DNA of 64,000 nucleotides, taken from positions 62,001 through 126,000 of the forward strand of contig CAZAQV010000008.1 of NCBI GenBank assembly GCA_964487255.1, read 5' to 3'. The notes under the pieces were generated by a model. It saw nothing but the letters and a program-made list of their open reading frames with translations, did no database searches and had not been told where the DNA came from. How positions within the stretch are numbered: position 1 is the stretch's first letter; each line of letters opens with the position of its first letter. This document shows, in pieces, positions 53,974 to 63,500 of this stretch. The position numbers and the translations under genes are program-made. Source of the DNA: CAZAQV01 sp964487255. GTDB taxonomy: Bacteria; Myxococcota_A; Polyangia; Polyangiales; CAZAQV01.

Positions 53974-54941
53974 TGGTAGCTAACTCCATTGGGTTGCAGT
54001 GCGAAGCCCTCTTTTTCGTCGGGCGCATTGTCGCTGAGGCTCCAGATGACAAGGCCCAACGTGACCGCGCTACCGATCGCTCCAGCCACCATGCCGATGG
54101 TGGCGAGAGTATCGTAGGTCTCACCGCGGTCGACCTTGTGTTGCAATTCTGTGGGGCAAGGTCCAGAGCATGTGGCTTCGAGCTCGTCAAACTGCTCGTC
54201 CGCCATGATTGAAAAAGTGGCAAACGTGCCCCAGCCAATCGCTGCAAGCGAGATCCCAGAGACAAGGCCAACGGTTCGGGTGACCGACCCATCCCGGTTT
54301 TCGTCAGGCTTTGCCGGAACTGCAAGTTGGGGCGCGTCGCTTGGTGAGCGAGGCTCCAAGTTGACGACCAGCCTCTGACCCGGTTTCGCATTTGTCTTGG
54401 CCTCGGCAGTTCTGCCGTCTTTGAGCCGAGCGATACCGTGGACCTCGCCGGGCAGTACGTAGATAGGAAGCCCCAAAGTGTTCGTGGGAACCGGATCCCC
54501 GTTTAGCGTGACGCTCGCGATCTTCGAAATATCGATCGTGGTCCGCAAGACGATCGTCGAAAGTGATTTGCGTAGCGGCTCAAGCTCCTTTGTGGCTGCA
54601 ACGCGGGTGGCCTCGTAGCGTGGCTCGGAGGTCTCACGAAGGGCTGCAGCGCGAATGACCTCCTCGTAGTGGTTTGCGGCCTTCGGCAAGTTGCCGAGCT
54701 CGACGAGCGAGCGAGCGATATATAGCCTGGTGTTGGGTGAATCGAATAGCTCTTGGGAGCGTTCAAATGAAGACAGAGCCTCCGCGTAGTGTGCACCGTC
54801 AAAATGAACCAGCCCCTCCTCAAAATGGCGCTGGGCATAGATCTTACGGTCGTGCTGGGATAGGTCGCTCACATCTTGCGCGCCTACGTAAGAGCTAAAC
54901 GCAAGTGAGAACCCGATGAGCGAGATGAAGCAGCGCCGCAT
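53967..54941 (-). CDS. TPR-repeat secreted/membrane protein
   Basis: A 324-residue protein with a signal peptide (ending VGAQ), TPR helices (about residues 35-90, for example YAEALSSFERSQELFDSP), a beta domain (about 125-190) that resembles a PEGA-like module, and one or two hydrophobic segments in the C-terminal third (VGLVSGISLAAIGWGTFATF; MVAGAIGSAVTLGLVIWSL). It is first in the operon with the FHA-sigma-54 regulator and kinase. A role in envelope sensing for that pathway is inferred from position. Confidence 0.83.
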   Translation of the reverse strand: MRRCFISLIGFSLAFSSYVGAQDVSDLSQHDRKIYAQRHFEEGLVHFDGAHYAEALSSFERSQELFDSPNTRLYIARSLVELGNLPKAANHYEEVIRAAALRETSEPRYEATRVAATKELEPLRKSLSTIVLRTTIDISKIASVTLNGDPVPTNTLGLPIYVLPGEVHGIARLKDGRTAEAKTNAKPGQRLVVNLEPRSPSDAPQLAVPAKPDENRDGSVTRTVGLVSGISLAAIGWGTFATFSIMADEQFDELEATCSGPCPTELQHKVDRGETYDTLATIGMVAGAIGSAVTLGLVIWSLSDNAPDEKEGFALQPNGVSYQW

Positions 54942-55037
54942 GAGAGCATTCTACATGCAATTGCAACCCATGTGGGCAAGCATTACAGGCAGTGACGCCC
55001 TCTAGGCGAAGGCAAAGGGCGATGCTAGATCTGTGCG

Positions 55038-56102
55038 GTGTCGGGACGAGAGCTCAAAGACTTGGGTTGGTCGGACTCGTTGCATGACGAGTTTGTGCAG
55101 GGTCGACTCACGGGGGAAGTTCCAGCCCGCGTTGTGGCACCAGACCGAGGCTACGTCGATGTGCTCAGCGAAACGGGGCCTGCTCGCGCGATGCTGACAG
55201 GGCCGGCGCGCTTCGACCCGCCGAGCGTAGGAGATTGGGTGTATTTGCTTTCGGGTGATCCGCCGACGGTTCGCGACCGGCTACATCGGAAGAGCGAACT
55301 CTGTCGAAAGAGTGCGGGTTCGACGAGCCGCAAGCAGTGCATTGCCGCGAACGTAGACATCGCCTTTATCGTGACCGATCACGAGCATGACCTGAACTTG
55401 CGTCGGCTCGAGCGATACCTGACTGCGGTGCAGGACGGTGGGTCACGGCCCGCCATTGTCCTGAACAAGGCGGATGAGGTCGCCGCGCCGGAGAAAAAGA
55501 AGTGTGAGGTCGAGGCTGCGTTCGAGAACATAGTGGTCGTTTCGCTTTCCGCGATCGAGCCAGCCGCGGCGGACGTGCTTCTGCGTAAGATTCACGGTGG
55601 TGAAACGGCAGTGCTGGTGGGTTCCTCCGGCGTGGGCAAGTCGACGATCATCAATGCCTTGACGGGAGCTGAGCAGAGTACGGGAACTATCGACAGCGTT
55701 GGAAAGGGTAGGCATACCACGACAAGCCGTCAGATGTTTGCGCTACCCGGTGGCGGTTGGCTCATCGATACGCCCGGAATGCGTGAGTTCGCGTTGGTCG
55801 ATGTGGACAGTGCTTCAATTGAGCAAACCTTCTCTGATGTTCGCGAGCTTGCTGCCAACTGCCGTTTTGGAGATTGCCGGCACGACCGCGAGCCAGGCTG
55901 CGCGGTCCGTGAGGCTCTAACCTCGGGGCAACTCGATGAAGATAGGTTCCGGGGCTACGAGAAGTTGCAGCGAGAGGCTGTCTATGAAAACAGCCGCGCT
56001 GATGAAGCCGGGTGGCGCGAACAAAAAAGGACGGCCAAGGAGTTTGCCAAAAAGTATCGCAAGCCCAATCAGACCAAAGCCAAACGGCGTGGCGATACCT
56101 AA
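55038..56102 (+). CDS. rsgA: ribosome small subunit biogenesis GTPase RsgA
   Basis: A 354-residue circularly permuted GTPase with the RsgA layout: an N-terminal OB-fold (about 30-95), then G4 (NKAD near 146), G1 (GSSGVGKST near 195), G3 (DTPG near 248) and a C-terminal zinc motif (CRFGDCRHDREPGC near 277-290). RsgA tests the maturation state of the 30S subunit using GTP hydrolysis. The C-terminal Lys/Arg tail suits ribosome binding. Start is GTG 55038. It is an isolated housekeeping gene, convergent with the second kinase at a 15-base gap. Confidence 0.96.
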   Translation: MSGRELKDLGWSDSLHDEFVQGRLTGEVPARVVAPDRGYVDVLSETGPARAMLTGPARFDPPSVGDWVYLLSGDPPTVRDRLHRKSELCRKSAGSTSRKQCIAANVDIAFIVTDHEHDLNLRRLERYLTAVQDGGSRPAIVLNKADEVAAPEKKKCEVEAAFENIVVVSLSAIEPAAADVLLRKIHGGETAVLVGSSGVGKSTIINALTGAEQSTGTIDSVGKGRHTTTSRQMFALPGGGWLIDTPGMREFALVDVDSASIEQTFSDVRELAANCRFGDCRHDREPGCAVREALTSGQLDEDRFRGYEKLQREAVYENSRADEAGWREQKRTAKEFAKKYRKPNQTKAKRRGDT

Positions 56103-56117
56103 TCGATCCACTACCCC

Positions 56118-57710
56118 CTAGTCGACGCGTCGCGTAGGCGACCCTGTGAAGGTGCGGATGAGCTGTAGGCCTTTTCGCCCGCTCTCGGATTTGCGGGCGA
56201 CTTGAGCGATGCGTTCGTTCTCGACCACGGGTGGTTCGGGAGAGGTCAAGCCAGCTTCAGGAGTAGATACGTGTGCTTCAGGAGGTGAATTGTCCCGGAA
56301 GTTCAGCGGTTCAAGTTGAAGAACGAGGCGGCCATCTTTGTCGGTATGAATCACCTTGGCTGTGACGGTCTTGTCTGCCGGAAGTTGCACCGGTTCGCTC
56401 CAGGACTTGGGCTGGGGAGAAATCGAGACGCCAGCATGGCTGGCTGCGACCTCCGGAGCGCCGCCGTGATGCTCGTGACCCGTCCACGCGTTGGCGCTGA
56501 AGCCAAGACAGAGGCCGATTGCCAGGGCTGCGATGCTTGACCCGCGTTCGCGAAGTGCGTTGCTAACGCGTGCTTTGCCGCTGTACGTTGTTGAGATTGC
56601 GGCGGCGGTGGCATCGGATCCGAACGTATCCAGCGGTATCGCGGCGGCCGGTGGAATCGAGACGAGACTGCGGAGCGCAAGTTGCTCTACACGAAGCTGC
56701 TCTGCACGTGCGTTTGGAAACAGCTCGTCGATCCAGGCGACGAGGTCGCCGCTGATAGGCTCGCGTTCCACGATGAAGTTCTTCAGTGCATCGGCCATTT
56801 CGTCGGCGCTGCCAAAACGGTTGTCTGGTTCGCGCTCTAGGGCGCGCATCACGATGTCGTCGAGTTCGTCGGGAATGCCCGGGCGTACAGAGGAGGGCCG
56901 CGGGATCGGGTCCTCGCTGACAGCACGCAGTGTGCTGAGTTCATCGTCTCGCTTGAATAGCCGTTTTCCGGTTAGAAGCTCCCACGTTACGACTCCAAGG
57001 CCCCAGATGTCTGCGCGTCGATCCAGGTTCTGTTGGCCGCGGAGGCTCTCGGGAGCAACATAAGCGAGTTTTCCCTTGATGATGCCCGTGCGTGTCTTGC
57101 TCCGCTTTCGGCGCGCAGAGATGAGTCCGAAGTCCATCACCTTGACCTCGCCATCAAGCGTGAGGAAGAGGTTGGAAGGCGTGATATCTCGGTGCACCAC
57201 GTGCAGATGCTCGCCGGATGCATCGCGAAGCTCGTGGGCTGCGTGCACGCCGCGGCATGCTTGTTCGATCGCTTGGGCCACGTTCATCGAAAGCTTGGTT
57301 TCCGCCGCGTCATACTCGGCCGAGAGTTCCGTGAGCCGCTGACGCACCTCGTGCAGCGACTTTCCTGGCAAGTATTCCATCGCGAGATACTGGCGCCCCT
57401 GCCACGTCCCGTGCGTCACAACGCTGCACACGTTGGGGTGGTCGATCAGGGATGCAATTTCCGCTTCATCCTCAAACATCGAAACGAAGTTGGGATCCGA
57501 CGCCAGGTGCTGGTGCATAAGCTTTACTGCAACGAACTCTTCGTTAGGGCCGCTGCGCTGATCCCGCGCGAGGTACACGGTGCCCATGCCGCCGGTTGCC
57601 AGCTCCGAGCAAAGTGCGTACGGCCCAACGCGAAACGAGTCCGCGTGCCCGGTTGGCGACACGCTGTTCGACATGTCCCGCCAATTGGTTCGTTTTGCTT
57701 CGCTTAGCAT
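56118..57710 (-). CDS. Ser/Thr protein kinase with membrane-proximal tail
   Basis: A 530-residue kinase. The domain (about residues 30-310) has ATGGMGTVYLA, VAVKLM, HRDITPSN, DFGL and APES, so the active-site residues are present. A hydrophobic segment (IAALAIGLCLGFSANAW) near residue 410 suggests one membrane span, with a Pro/Glu-rich C-terminal part outside. The start is uncertain; ATG 57710 is given, with ATG 57674 as an alternative (TTG 57749 is less likely). It has its own promoter region rather than an operon partner; an inverted repeat lies upstream at 57844-57880. Confidence 0.9.
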   Translation of the reverse strand: MLSEAKRTNWRDMSNSVSPTGHADSFRVGPYALCSELATGGMGTVYLARDQRSGPNEEFVAVKLMHQHLASDPNFVSMFEDEAEIASLIDHPNVCSVVTHGTWQGRQYLAMEYLPGKSLHEVRQRLTELSAEYDAAETKLSMNVAQAIEQACRGVHAAHELRDASGEHLHVVHRDITPSNLFLTLDGEVKVMDFGLISARRKRSKTRTGIIKGKLAYVAPESLRGQQNLDRRADIWGLGVVTWELLTGKRLFKRDDELSTLRAVSEDPIPRPSSVRPGIPDELDDIVMRALEREPDNRFGSADEMADALKNFIVEREPISGDLVAWIDELFPNARAEQLRVEQLALRSLVSIPPAAAIPLDTFGSDATAAAISTTYSGKARVSNALRERGSSIAALAIGLCLGFSANAWTGHEHHGGAPEVAASHAGVSISPQPKSWSEPVQLPADKTVTAKVIHTDKDGRLVLQLEPLNFRDNSPPEAHVSTPEAGLTSPEPPVVENERIAQVARKSESGRKGLQLIRTFTGSPTRRVD

Positions 57711-57843
57711 CGGTTTACTCAACGTAGACGTGTGCAAAAGCGATGCCATTCAACGCCCGTCATAAGGGGAACGATATCAAGGCAAGGGACCCGGTTTTCG
57801 CGAGGCAGCAGCGCGCATTGTGGCGAGATGACGCACTGCCAAA

Positions 57844-57880
57844 ACAGTCTCAATGGGAGCCGGGGGAGCATTGAGACTGT
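57844..57880. repeat. 12-bp perfect inverted repeat between divergent genes
   Basis: ACAGTCTCAATG and CATTGAGACTGT are separated by 13 G-rich bases. It lies 134 bases upstream of the kinase start and 18 bases before the small membrane protein start. It could be an operator for a dimeric regulator or a hairpin controlling the second gene's transcript. No T-tract follows, so a simple terminator is unlikely. Confidence 0.6.
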
Positions 57881-57898
57881 GCTAGGACCGAAAGCTCG

Positions 57899-58228
57899 AT
57901 GGACGCAGAGCAAGAATCACAGAACGACCCAAGCAACAGCGCGCGTGCCGTGGTTTTTCCGCTCATCGTAGCGTTAAGTCTCGGACTTGCACCGTTCACG
58001 CCGGAGCCACATTTGCTCGGTAAGTTGCGCTGGGTGTTTGGTGGGGCACGCGGGATGACGTCGGTAGATTGGTTCGATCTGGCGATGCATGGCGCGCCCT
58101 GGCTTTGGCTGCTTTGGGTGCTCGCGGGCTTGCCGCGCGCCACCGATGCGGTGCGTCGCGGGCTGGTGTTTGTCGGTCTACTTCTTGCTGCGTTATGCCT
58201 AGGGTGGTCGTTCCTTGGGCAAGATTAG
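57899..58228 (+). CDS. small integral membrane protein
   Basis: A 109-residue protein with about three hydrophobic segments and a conserved-looking centre (LRWVFGGARGMTSVDWFDLAM, which I shorten to RWVFGGARGM and DWFDLAM, near residues 43-62). Sequences of this kind occur as uncharacterised small membrane proteins in deltaproteobacteria; no function is known to me. ATG 57899 follows the inverted repeat closely. Its 3' end overlaps the convergent HAD gene by 30 bases. Confidence 0.72.
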   Translation: MDAEQESQNDPSNSARAVVFPLIVALSLGLAPFTPEPHLLGKLRWVFGGARGMTSVDWFDLAMHGAPWLWLLWVLAGLPRATDAVRRGLVFVGLLLAALCLGWSFLGQD

Positions 58229-58876
58229 GTGTCCAGCGAGTTTCCCGTCGTGAAAATCCTTGATGCACAGTGAAACGTCGTCGCGAATGCGCGTTCCCAC
58301 ACCGATCACCTCTAGGCCTGCCGCAGTGGCAGATGCAACGCCTTCTGGTGAATCCTCAAACGCCACGCATTCAGAAGCGACTAGGCCAAGGCGCTTGGTG
58401 GCGAGCTGATAACAGCCGGGGTGCGGTTTGGGGATGGGCACGTCAGTTGCATCCACCGTCACGTCGAACATGTCTTCGAGCCCCAGAGGAGCCAACGTCA
58501 GCAAAGGGGCGCGGCTACTGGTTACGAGCCCCAGCCTTTTTCCTTTCTGCTTCATCCGCCGTACAAACTCCGGGGCGCCGGGTATCGGTTGAAGCGCTCG
58601 TTGCTCGAGCAACGCACGGAAGAAGTGCTCCTTCGCGTCATGAAGCTCAGAGAACTGTGGATGGTTTGTATCGCCAAGAGCCTGAGCCAACACGCGGGAC
58701 CTGGCCGCACCGCACCGAACCATTGAGCGAGCCGTATCGGGGAAGATTAGGCCTGCTTGAGAGAATGTTTCCTCGTAGGCGTGCATATGAAGCGGCGCGG
58801 AGTTCGCGATGACACCGTCCAGGTCGAAGAGGAGGGCGGGTGCATCAAGGATCCGCTGGACAAGGCTCGAATTCAC
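58199..58876 (-). CDS. HAD-superfamily phosphatase / phosphoglucomutase-like
   Basis: A 225-residue HAD-IA enzyme. LLFDLDGVIANSAPLH (about residues 15-30) contains the nucleophile Asp, LGLVTSSRAP (about 115) the Thr/Ser motif II, and IPKPHPGCY plus FEDSPEGVASATAAG (about 148-190) the Lys and acidic motifs III and IV. The cap resembles beta-phosphoglucomutase and pyrophosphatase-type members. The physiological substrate is probably a small sugar phosphate or similar, but not certain. GTG start. It overlaps the membrane protein gene at its 3' end. Confidence 0.9.
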   Translation of the reverse strand: MNSSLVQRILDAPALLFDLDGVIANSAPLHMHAYEETFSQAGLIFPDTARSMVRCGAARSRVLAQALGDTNHPQFSELHDAKEHFFRALLEQRALQPIPGAPEFVRRMKQKGKRLGLVTSSRAPLLTLAPLGLEDMFDVTVDATDVPIPKPHPGCYQLATKRLGLVASECVAFEDSPEGVASATAAGLEVIGVGTRIRDDVSLCIKDFHDGKLAGHLILPKERPP

Positions 58877-58952
58877 GACACTCCAGGAATGATGGCGGGT
58901 TCTCGTCGACTACACAACGCTCCTGGTCGATTTGAGCTAAACTCGCCTGTCT

Positions 58953-60506
58953 ATGAAGGTTAAAGTTCGGCGCTGGACCGAGGCAGATCTACCGGCGCTT
59001 GTGGAGGTACAGAAAGCCGCCTGGCCGGAGTATCCCGACGATGAGCAGTACGAACTGCGTCAGTTTGAGCTTCAGCTTCGCGCGTTTCCGGACGGGCAAT
59101 TGCTTGCGGAGGTGAGGGGCCGAGTTATCGGTTACGCCACTGCATTGATTGTGCAGCTGGCAGACGATGTCGAGCGGTATACATACGACGAGATCACCGG
59201 ATCGGGCACGTTCAGCACCCACGCGCCTGGAGGAGATACGCTCTACGGTTCAGACATTGCTGTTCATCCTGATTTTCGTGGTCAGCGCGTTGCTGCGAAA
59301 CTATACGAAGCGCGTCGCAAGTTGCTTAAGCGCTACAATCTTCGCAGAATGGTCGCTTTCGGCCGCATCCCGGGCTACCGCGAACATGCCTCGCGCATGA
59401 CGGCAGACGAGTATGTTGAGAAAGTTCGCGTCGGAGAGCTGAGTGATTCCGCGCTTACGGCTCACCTGCGTGCTGGGTATCAGGTCCGCGAGTTGCGTTT
59501 CGACATCATGCGCGATGCCGCGAGTATGAACTGGGCGACGCTGCTTGAGTACGAAAACCCGGACTTTGATGCCAATCGTCGGCGCGTTGCGGTCTCACCC
59601 CTTCGTCGATCGGCGCGCAAAGCCCGGGTCTGTGCCGCGCAGTGGCGGATGTCGAGTGCAATGGACAAAGACGGGTTCTTTCGAACCTGTTCGTTCTTCG
59701 CGGCGACCGCGCGCGAGTACGGGTGCCACGTTCTGCTGTTTCCGGAGCTTTTTGTTGCGCAACTTCTTCCCTCCGTTGCTCGCTCCATGGAACCGCGTGC
59801 AGCATTTCTCAGACTTGCGGAGATGCGAGACGAACTCGTTACGTTCTTTTCTTCACTAGCGCGAGAGCACGGCGTTTACATCATTGCGGGTTCGTTTCCG
59901 CGGCTGCACGAAGGGACTCTGTTTAACACAGCGCATTTGCTCAGCCCCAGCGGCGCCGTATACATGCAAGACAAACTCCACGTGACTCCAGCGGAGTCGG
60001 ACCTTTGGGGTATCTGCGCGGGGCAGAGCGGGCTCAATGTGTTCGACGGCCCGTTCGGCCGGTTTGCGATTCAGGTTTGCTACGATATCGAGTTCCCCGA
60101 ATCGTGCCGCCTGCTGGCACTTGCCGGGGCAGAAGCCATCTACGTTCCTTTCAGCACGGATGACGAGCAGGGTTATCACCGGGTTCGCTACTCGGCACAT
60201 GCCCGTGCCGTCGAAAACACCATCTATGTTGCGCTCGCGGGCAACGCCGGAAACCTCCCTGCAGCAAGCTACCTCATCAACTATGCGCGAAGCTGCGTCC
60301 TTACCCCCAACGATTACGGTTTTCCTCCGCGGGGCGTTGCTGCGGAGGCCGATGCTCACGAAGAGACCGTCGCGATTGCCGACCTCGACTTCTCACTTCT
60401 TGCACAAACTCGAAGTCATGGTTCGGTTCGGCCCATGCAGCACCGAAGACAAGACATGTATCAAGTGACTTCCGCGTCGCCGATCATCCGCGTAAACGTG
60501 GACTAG
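58953..60506 (+). CDS. GNAT acetyltransferase fused to a nitrilase-family amidohydrolase
   Basis: A 517-residue two-domain protein. The N-terminal GNAT domain (about 1-190; SDIAVHPDFRGQRVAAKL is the acetyl-CoA loop) is followed by a carbon-nitrogen hydrolase domain (about 225-510) with the catalytic Glu (LLFPELF near 268), Lys (QDKLHVT near 345) and Cys (VCYDIEFP near 375). GNAT-nitrilase fusions are known in several bacteria; their shared substrate is not established. Fusion suggests acyl transfer and amide hydrolysis on the same metabolite. ATG start. Confidence 0.93.
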   Translation: MKVKVRRWTEADLPALVEVQKAAWPEYPDDEQYELRQFELQLRAFPDGQLLAEVRGRVIGYATALIVQLADDVERYTYDEITGSGTFSTHAPGGDTLYGSDIAVHPDFRGQRVAAKLYEARRKLLKRYNLRRMVAFGRIPGYREHASRMTADEYVEKVRVGELSDSALTAHLRAGYQVRELRFDIMRDAASMNWATLLEYENPDFDANRRRVAVSPLRRSARKARVCAAQWRMSSAMDKDGFFRTCSFFAATAREYGCHVLLFPELFVAQLLPSVARSMEPRAAFLRLAEMRDELVTFFSSLAREHGVYIIAGSFPRLHEGTLFNTAHLLSPSGAVYMQDKLHVTPAESDLWGICAGQSGLNVFDGPFGRFAIQVCYDIEFPESCRLLALAGAEAIYVPFSTDDEQGYHRVRYSAHARAVENTIYVALAGNAGNLPAASYLINYARSCVLTPNDYGFPPRGVAAEADAHEETVAIADLDFSLLAQTRSHGSVRPMQHRRQDMYQVTSASPIIRVNVD

Positions 60507-60528
60507 ATCGCTCACGGCGACCGGTCCG

Positions 60529-63500
60529 TCATGACCGAAGCCAATCCACCAGACGTTCAGGTGAGCACGGCTTTGTGAAGAAGTGGTCGAAGCCTGCCCG
60601 CAAAGCCTGCGCTTCAATGTCCGCTCCGCTCAACGCAGCCATTCGTATGTTTGGTTGCTGCTTGCGGACCTCTTTGGCGAGATCAAGGCCGACCGGCTCG
60701 CCACCGAAGTTGATGTCGGAGATGAGGAAGTCGGGCGGGCTCTTCATTAGCCGCTTTCGTGCAGCTTCGATATTGAGTTCATAGCTCGCATTGAAGCCTT
60801 TCGCTTGCAATACCGTTGTTATCAACTCAGCGCTGTCTTCGTGATCATCGACGATCAGCACGGCGAGTTTCGTCGTCGGTTGACGCTCTGCACCGCTGCG
60901 AGATGCATCCTCATGATCTTCGAGTAAGTCATTGAGGTAGTGTACGAGTTTTAGCTGATCAACCGGCTTGGGTAAGTAGCCCGAAAAGCCAGCCTTCAAG
61001 CACTCCTCGCGGTCGCGTTCGAGTGCCCGAGCGGTGAGTGCGATGATCGGGATGGACACGCCGAGTTCCCGCAGCCGCTCCGTGGTCGCGAGACCATCGA
61101 TGCCTGGCATTTGGACATCCATGAGAATGACATCAAAAGCATCAAGGCCCTCCGTTTCGTGGAGCTTGAGCGTACGCGTGCCGGATGAAAGTGTTTCGAC
61201 CGTCGCGCCTGCGAGCGTGAGACCCTCTTTTAGGAGCTCTCGAACATCGCGCTTGTCGTCGACGATGAGTAAGCGGCAGTCGAGGCGTTGACTGGTTGTC
61301 GGTGCAGGCTGCGAACTTAACGCCGCGCGAGAGGCTTCGACCTCGCCGGTATCGCGCTCGACTTCGACGGGGATGTCGATGAGAAAACTGCTACCCGCGC
61401 CTGTGACGCTTTGTGCCCGGATCTTTCCTTGCAGAGCCTGCACGAGACGACTGCAAATCGCGAGACCGAGCCCGCTACCCTCGTGGCGGCGCGCTCCGGA
61501 ACCGTCGAGCTGTTTGAACGGTTCGAAGAGGGTCTCCGCCTTTTCCTGTGGGAAGCCGATGCCTGTGTCACGCACCTCGATTCGCAAACGAGGGTCCTTC
61601 CGGTCGATTTCGTAGAGTTTGATCGTGACGGAGCCATCCTCCGTGAACTTGATGGCATTCGAAACCAGGTTGAAGAGTATCTGGCGAATGCGTCGTGGGT
61701 CGGATTCAACTTGCTGTGGCACCTTTTCGGGAAACTCGACCCGTAGAGCGATGCCTCGATCCCGCGATCGCAGCCGAAAGAGTTCGTGGACCTCTCCGAT
61801 GAGCTCCATGATCGAAAAGCTCTCTCGTTCTAAGTCGAGGCGACCCTCTTCAATTCGTGACAAGTCGAGGACGTCATTGATGATGGCGAGTAGGTGCCGA
61901 CCGTTTCTGCGGATAGTCTTGACGTAGTCGGTTCCGCGCTCGGTCTGCGTTTCGTTCGTGAGCAGCTCTGCGTACCCCATGATGGCAGTGAGCGGAGTCC
62001 GAATTTCGTGACTCATGTTGGCTAAAAACTCGGTCTTGGCTTGCGACGCGTGGGCGGATGCGTCGCGTGCAGCACGTAGTGCTTCGGCTGCCTGGTGCTG
62101 TTCGGTTAGGTCGGTGGCGGTGACATAGAAGCCGATCGAAGTACCGTCGCTCTCAAGATGGGGGATATAGTTTACTCGAATCCATTGCGACCCCGCTGGA
62201 AAGTCCGCCATCATCTCGAACTCGGTTGGCTTTCCCGTGAGCGCTGCATCAATCGACGGCTTTGCTTTGCGATAGTTGTTGGGACCGAGGACTTCTTTAA
62301 CGGTCAAGCCGATCAGACTTCCACGCTCTCGCTGCCAAACCTTCTCGTATTCGCGATTTACGAAGCGGTAACGTTCATTTGAGTCCACGTAGGAAATCAG
62401 CATCGGAAGAGGGTCGGCAAGTTGTTCTAGGCGGCCCTCTCGATCCGCAAGCGCAGCTTGCGTTTGCGCGAGGCGAGTGACGTCGGTCAGTGTGACGACC
62501 ACGCCTTCGGTCTCCGAGCCCGTCCGGTAGGCGTGGATGCGGACCACGTAGCGCGTGCCGTCGGTTGCGCGGGTCTCCTCAATGATCGACTCGCCCGTTT
62601 TGAGCACAGTTCTTAGCGAGTCGAAGAAGTCTGGCCACTGCAACTTGTGCTGAAACGAAGTGACCTTACGTCCAATATCATTTTCTACGACGTCGATGAC
62701 ACGCGCGATATGCGGCGTAAAGCGGCGAATAGCCAGGTCGCTGTCTAGGAAAAGCGTGGCGATGTTGGTGTTCGAAAGCAGGTGACTGATGTCAGCGTTT
62801 GCATCTCGGAGCTCCCGAATCGAGTTTTGGTACTCGCTGTTGATGGTGTACAACTCTTCGTTGACGCTGCTGAGTTCTTCATTGGTGCTCTGTAGCTCCT
62901 CATTCGAGGCGATGAGTTCTTCGTTGGTTGCGTGCAGCTCTTGGTTGCTCGCCTCGGCCCGTTCGATGCTTTCCTGCAAGTATGCTCTCGTGTCCGCGAG
63001 TTCGGACTCAAGCCGCATCAGCTCGTCGTCGGCCGCTCGATGAGATGAAAACTCGGCAGCCTTTCGTTCATCGGTCGCAGCGCTTTCTTCGATGAGCGAG
63101 ACGAGAATTCGCGGTTCTTCAGAGTTCGTGATCGGAAGGAGTTCGAGCCGCAGATCTAGGACGGTTTTCTGACCGTCCACGGCTAGCTCGATCGAGCGGA
63201 CCACCAAGGGCTCGTCATTGCGTTCCAACATGCGCAGTGCACCCGCGATGCTCCCTTTCAGATCGGAGTCAAGAAGATCCAAAAAGTCATGGCTAAACCG
63301 TCTTCCTTTGATGGAGAGGTATTTCTCTGCGCCACCGAAAGTCTCCAAGACCTGACGCTGACCATCGAGCAGAATGGACGGTGGCATGAAGCGGTTGCAG
63401 AGGGTGTCGTACAGAGCAAGACGTTCCTCGTCGACCTGGTTGCGCTTTGCACGGTGTGACTCAAGTGCCCGGGTTCGGATCCGGTCTGCAAGGTCGTGGT

